From the NCBI GenBank assembly GCA_029263035.1, contig JAJCYF010000052.1, forward strand, positions 1-7,218: DNA of 7,218 nt, given 5' to 3'. The translations under genes were made by a program, and so were the position numbers. Positions 5,893-7,218 of this stretch are shown one piece after another. Origin of the DNA: Actinomycetes bacterium (GTDB lineage: Bacteria; Actinomycetota; CADDZG01; JAHWKV01). Below the pieces are notes generated by a model. It was not told the origin of the DNA, ran no database searches, and saw only the letters and a program-made list of their open reading frames with translations. Each line of letters starts with the position of its first letter. Within the stretch, counting starts at the first letter, position 1.

Positions 5893-7218
5893 CCGACTTC
5901 AAAATTGTCTCCGACTGGGCCCCCAGCGGCGATCAGCCGAAAGCAATCGAAAACTTGACCCGGGGCCTGAAGGAGGGGCTGGCCCGCCAGACCCTGCTCG
6001 GCATCACCGGGTCGGGCAAGGGATTCACCATGGCCGGGGTCATCGCCAACGCCCAGCGGCCGACGCTGATCATTGCCCCGAACAAGAGCCTGGCCGCCCA
6101 GCTCACCAACGAGATGAAGGAGTTCTTCCCCCACAACGCGGTCGAGTACTTCGTCTCCTACTACGACTACTACCAGCCGGAGGCCTACATCGCCTCCAGC
6201 GACACCTACATTGAGAAGGACTCGTCCCTGAACGACGAGATCGACCGGCTCCGCCACTCGGCTACCGCGGCACTTCTCAGCCGCCGGGACGTGATCATCG
6301 TGGCCAGCGTGTCGTGCATCTACGGTCTGGGGTCGCCGCAGGAGTACGAGTCACAACTGCTCCGGCTGGCGGTCGGCAAGGACTACCCGCAGAACACCAT
6401 CATCCGGCGGCTGGTCGACATGGCGTACGAGCGCAACGAGCTGAACTTCATCCGGGGCAAGTTCCGGGTGCGGGGAGACACGCTGGACATCTTCCCCGCC
6501 TACCAGGAGTCGGCGGTCCGGGTTGAGCTGTTCGGTGACACGGTGGAGCGGCTGGTCCGGATGGACCCGCTGACCGGCGAACGGCTGACCGACGAAGATT
6601 CGGTCACCATTTTCCCGGCATCCCACTACGTGGCCTCGGGACCGCGCATGGAAAGGGCGATCCGCCAGATCAAGCAGGAGCTGAAGGACCGCCTTCAGGT
6701 GCTGGAAACCGAGAACAAGCTCCTGGAGGCCCAGCGGCTGAGGATGCGGACCGAGTACGACCTGGAGATGATGGAGCAGATCGGGTTCTGCAACGGCATC
6801 GAGAACTACTCGCGCCACATCGACGGACGCATTGCGGGTTCCCCGCCGTTCACGCTGCTGGACTACTTCCCGGACGACTTTTTGACCGTTATCGACGAGT
6901 CGCACGTCACCATCGGCCAGCTTCACGGTATGTATGAGGGGGACCTCAGCCGCAAGGAGGTGCTGGTGGAGCATGGCTTCAGGCTCCCGTCGGCCATCGA
7001 CAACCGGCCGCTGCGGTTCGACGAGTTCATCGAGCGGGTCGGCGACACCATCTTCATGTCGGCAACCCCGAGCGCATACGAGCTGAAGGTGTCCAGCCGG
7101 GTGGTCGAGCAGATCGTACGCCCGACCGGCTTGGCGGATCCGGAGGTGAGCGTCAGGCCCAGCAAAGGGCAGATCGACGACCTGCTGAACGAGATCAAGA
7201 TCCGGGTCGACAAAGAGC
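5889..7218 (+). CDS. uvrB: Excinuclease ABC subunit B, N-terminal ~443 residues (3' end outside window)
   Basis: UvrB is the damage-verifying helicase-like subunit of UvrABC nucleotide excision repair. It receives DNA from UvrA, tests the strand with its beta-hairpin and recruits UvrC. The open frame runs to the window end. Family landmarks in order: SGDQPKAI (13-20, Q motif), the P-loop TGSGKGFT (40-47), APNKSLAAQL (63-72), the tyrosine beta-hairpin YFVSYYDYYQPEAY (87-100), IEKDSSLNDEIDRLRHSAT, GIENYSRH, the DESH helicase motif II (D336-H339), GFRLPSAIDNRP, SATP (391-394) and the linker IVRPTGLADPE. The match is near full strength except at residue 45, where the Thr/Ser after the P-loop lysine is Gly (GGA, 6021-6023). 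Domains after residue 443, including the rest of the helicase domain and the UvrC-binding end, are not in the window. ATG 5889 overlaps the HAD stop; AGGAG at 5882-5886 lies only 2 bases upstream, so coupling probably matters. Confidence 0.96.
   Translation, partial: MTDFKIVSDWAPSGDQPKAIENLTRGLKEGLARQTLLGITGSGKGFTMAGVIANAQRPTLIIAPNKSLAAQLTNEMKEFFPHNAVEYFVSYYDYYQPEAYIASSDTYIEKDSSLNDEIDRLRHSATAALLSRRDVIIVASVSCIYGLGSPQEYESQLLRLAVGKDYPQNTIIRRLVDMAYERNELNFIRGKFRVRGDTLDIFPAYQESAVRVELFGDTVERLVRMDPLTGERLTDEDSVTIFPASHYVASGPRMERAIRQIKQELKDRLQVLETENKLLEAQRLRMRTEYDLEMMEQIGFCNGIENYSRHIDGRIAGSPPFTLLDYFPDDFLTVIDESHVTIGQLHGMYEGDLSRKEVLVEHGFRLPSAIDNRPLRFDEFIERVGDTIFMSATPSAYELKVSSRVVEQIVRPTGLADPEVSVRPSKGQIDDLLNEIKIRVDKE

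Noticed and set aside
6351..6974. A 207-residue - strand open frame opposite uvrB (and a similar 177-residue one at 5724-6257)
   Set aside because: Both are antisense to conserved UvrB motifs; their residue make-up is what GC-rich UvrB codons give when read backwards.
1..7218. tRNA, rRNA, CRISPR array, insertion sequence or phage attachment site
   Set aside because: No cloverleaf, spaced direct repeats, transposase motif or terminal inverted repeats were seen; the spacers are too short (at most ~126 bases) to hold most of these.

Overview
The window is GC-rich and every gene I can support lies on the + strand, in a nearly gapless run. Several genes start with GTG. The order rpsA - coaE - ... 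- uvrB, the actinobacterial-style end of ribosomal protein S1 followed by a long Ala/Pro/Glu-rich tail, and the strong G/C preference at third codon positions point to an actinomycete (Actinomycetota). CoaE lacks the C-terminal extension found in mycobacteria, so a deeper or uncultivated class is more likely than Corynebacteriales. I cannot name a genus from sequence alone.

Layout. Positions 2-571 hold the 3' end of rpsA (ribosomal protein S1, cut by the window start). Positions 581-1219 are coaE (dephospho-CoA kinase), and 1226-2053 encode an endonuclease/exonuclease/phosphatase (EEP) superfamily enzyme. A spacer of about 126 bases follows, with a weak terminator-like hairpin and a very good Shine-Dalgarno sequence. 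Next is a two-gene cassette: a MoxR-type AAA+ ATPase (2180-3259), overlapped by 11 bases by a 602-residue protein carrying two zincin-like metallopeptidase domains and a C-terminal von Willebrand A domain (3249-5057). A 40-base spacer with a 17-base dyad leads to a HAD-superfamily hydrolase (5098-5892), which overlaps by ATGA with uvrB (5889 to beyond the window end).

How they fit. rpsA, coaE and uvrB are housekeeping genes: translation, the last step of coenzyme A synthesis, and nucleotide excision repair. The MoxR/vWA-metallopeptidase pair looks like an accessory module set into this block. It has its own strong ribosome binding site, overlapping genes and a lower third-position GC content than most of its neighbours. 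MoxR ATPases with vWA partners usually act as chaperone-like machines that remodel or activate metal-dependent or membrane-associated targets. Here the partner has an intact HExxH zincin domain preceded by a recognisable degenerate copy (HCxxH plus a cysteine cluster), which is the most distinctive protein feature of the window.

Other points worth checking: the UvrB P-loop reads GSGKG instead of GSGK[T/S]; a perfect 14-bp hairpin lies over the P-loop codons of coaE; and a tandem 21-base repeat that also folds into a long hairpin lies at the start of the HAD gene. No RNA gene, CRISPR array, insertion sequence or gene-free stretch above 300 bases was seen.
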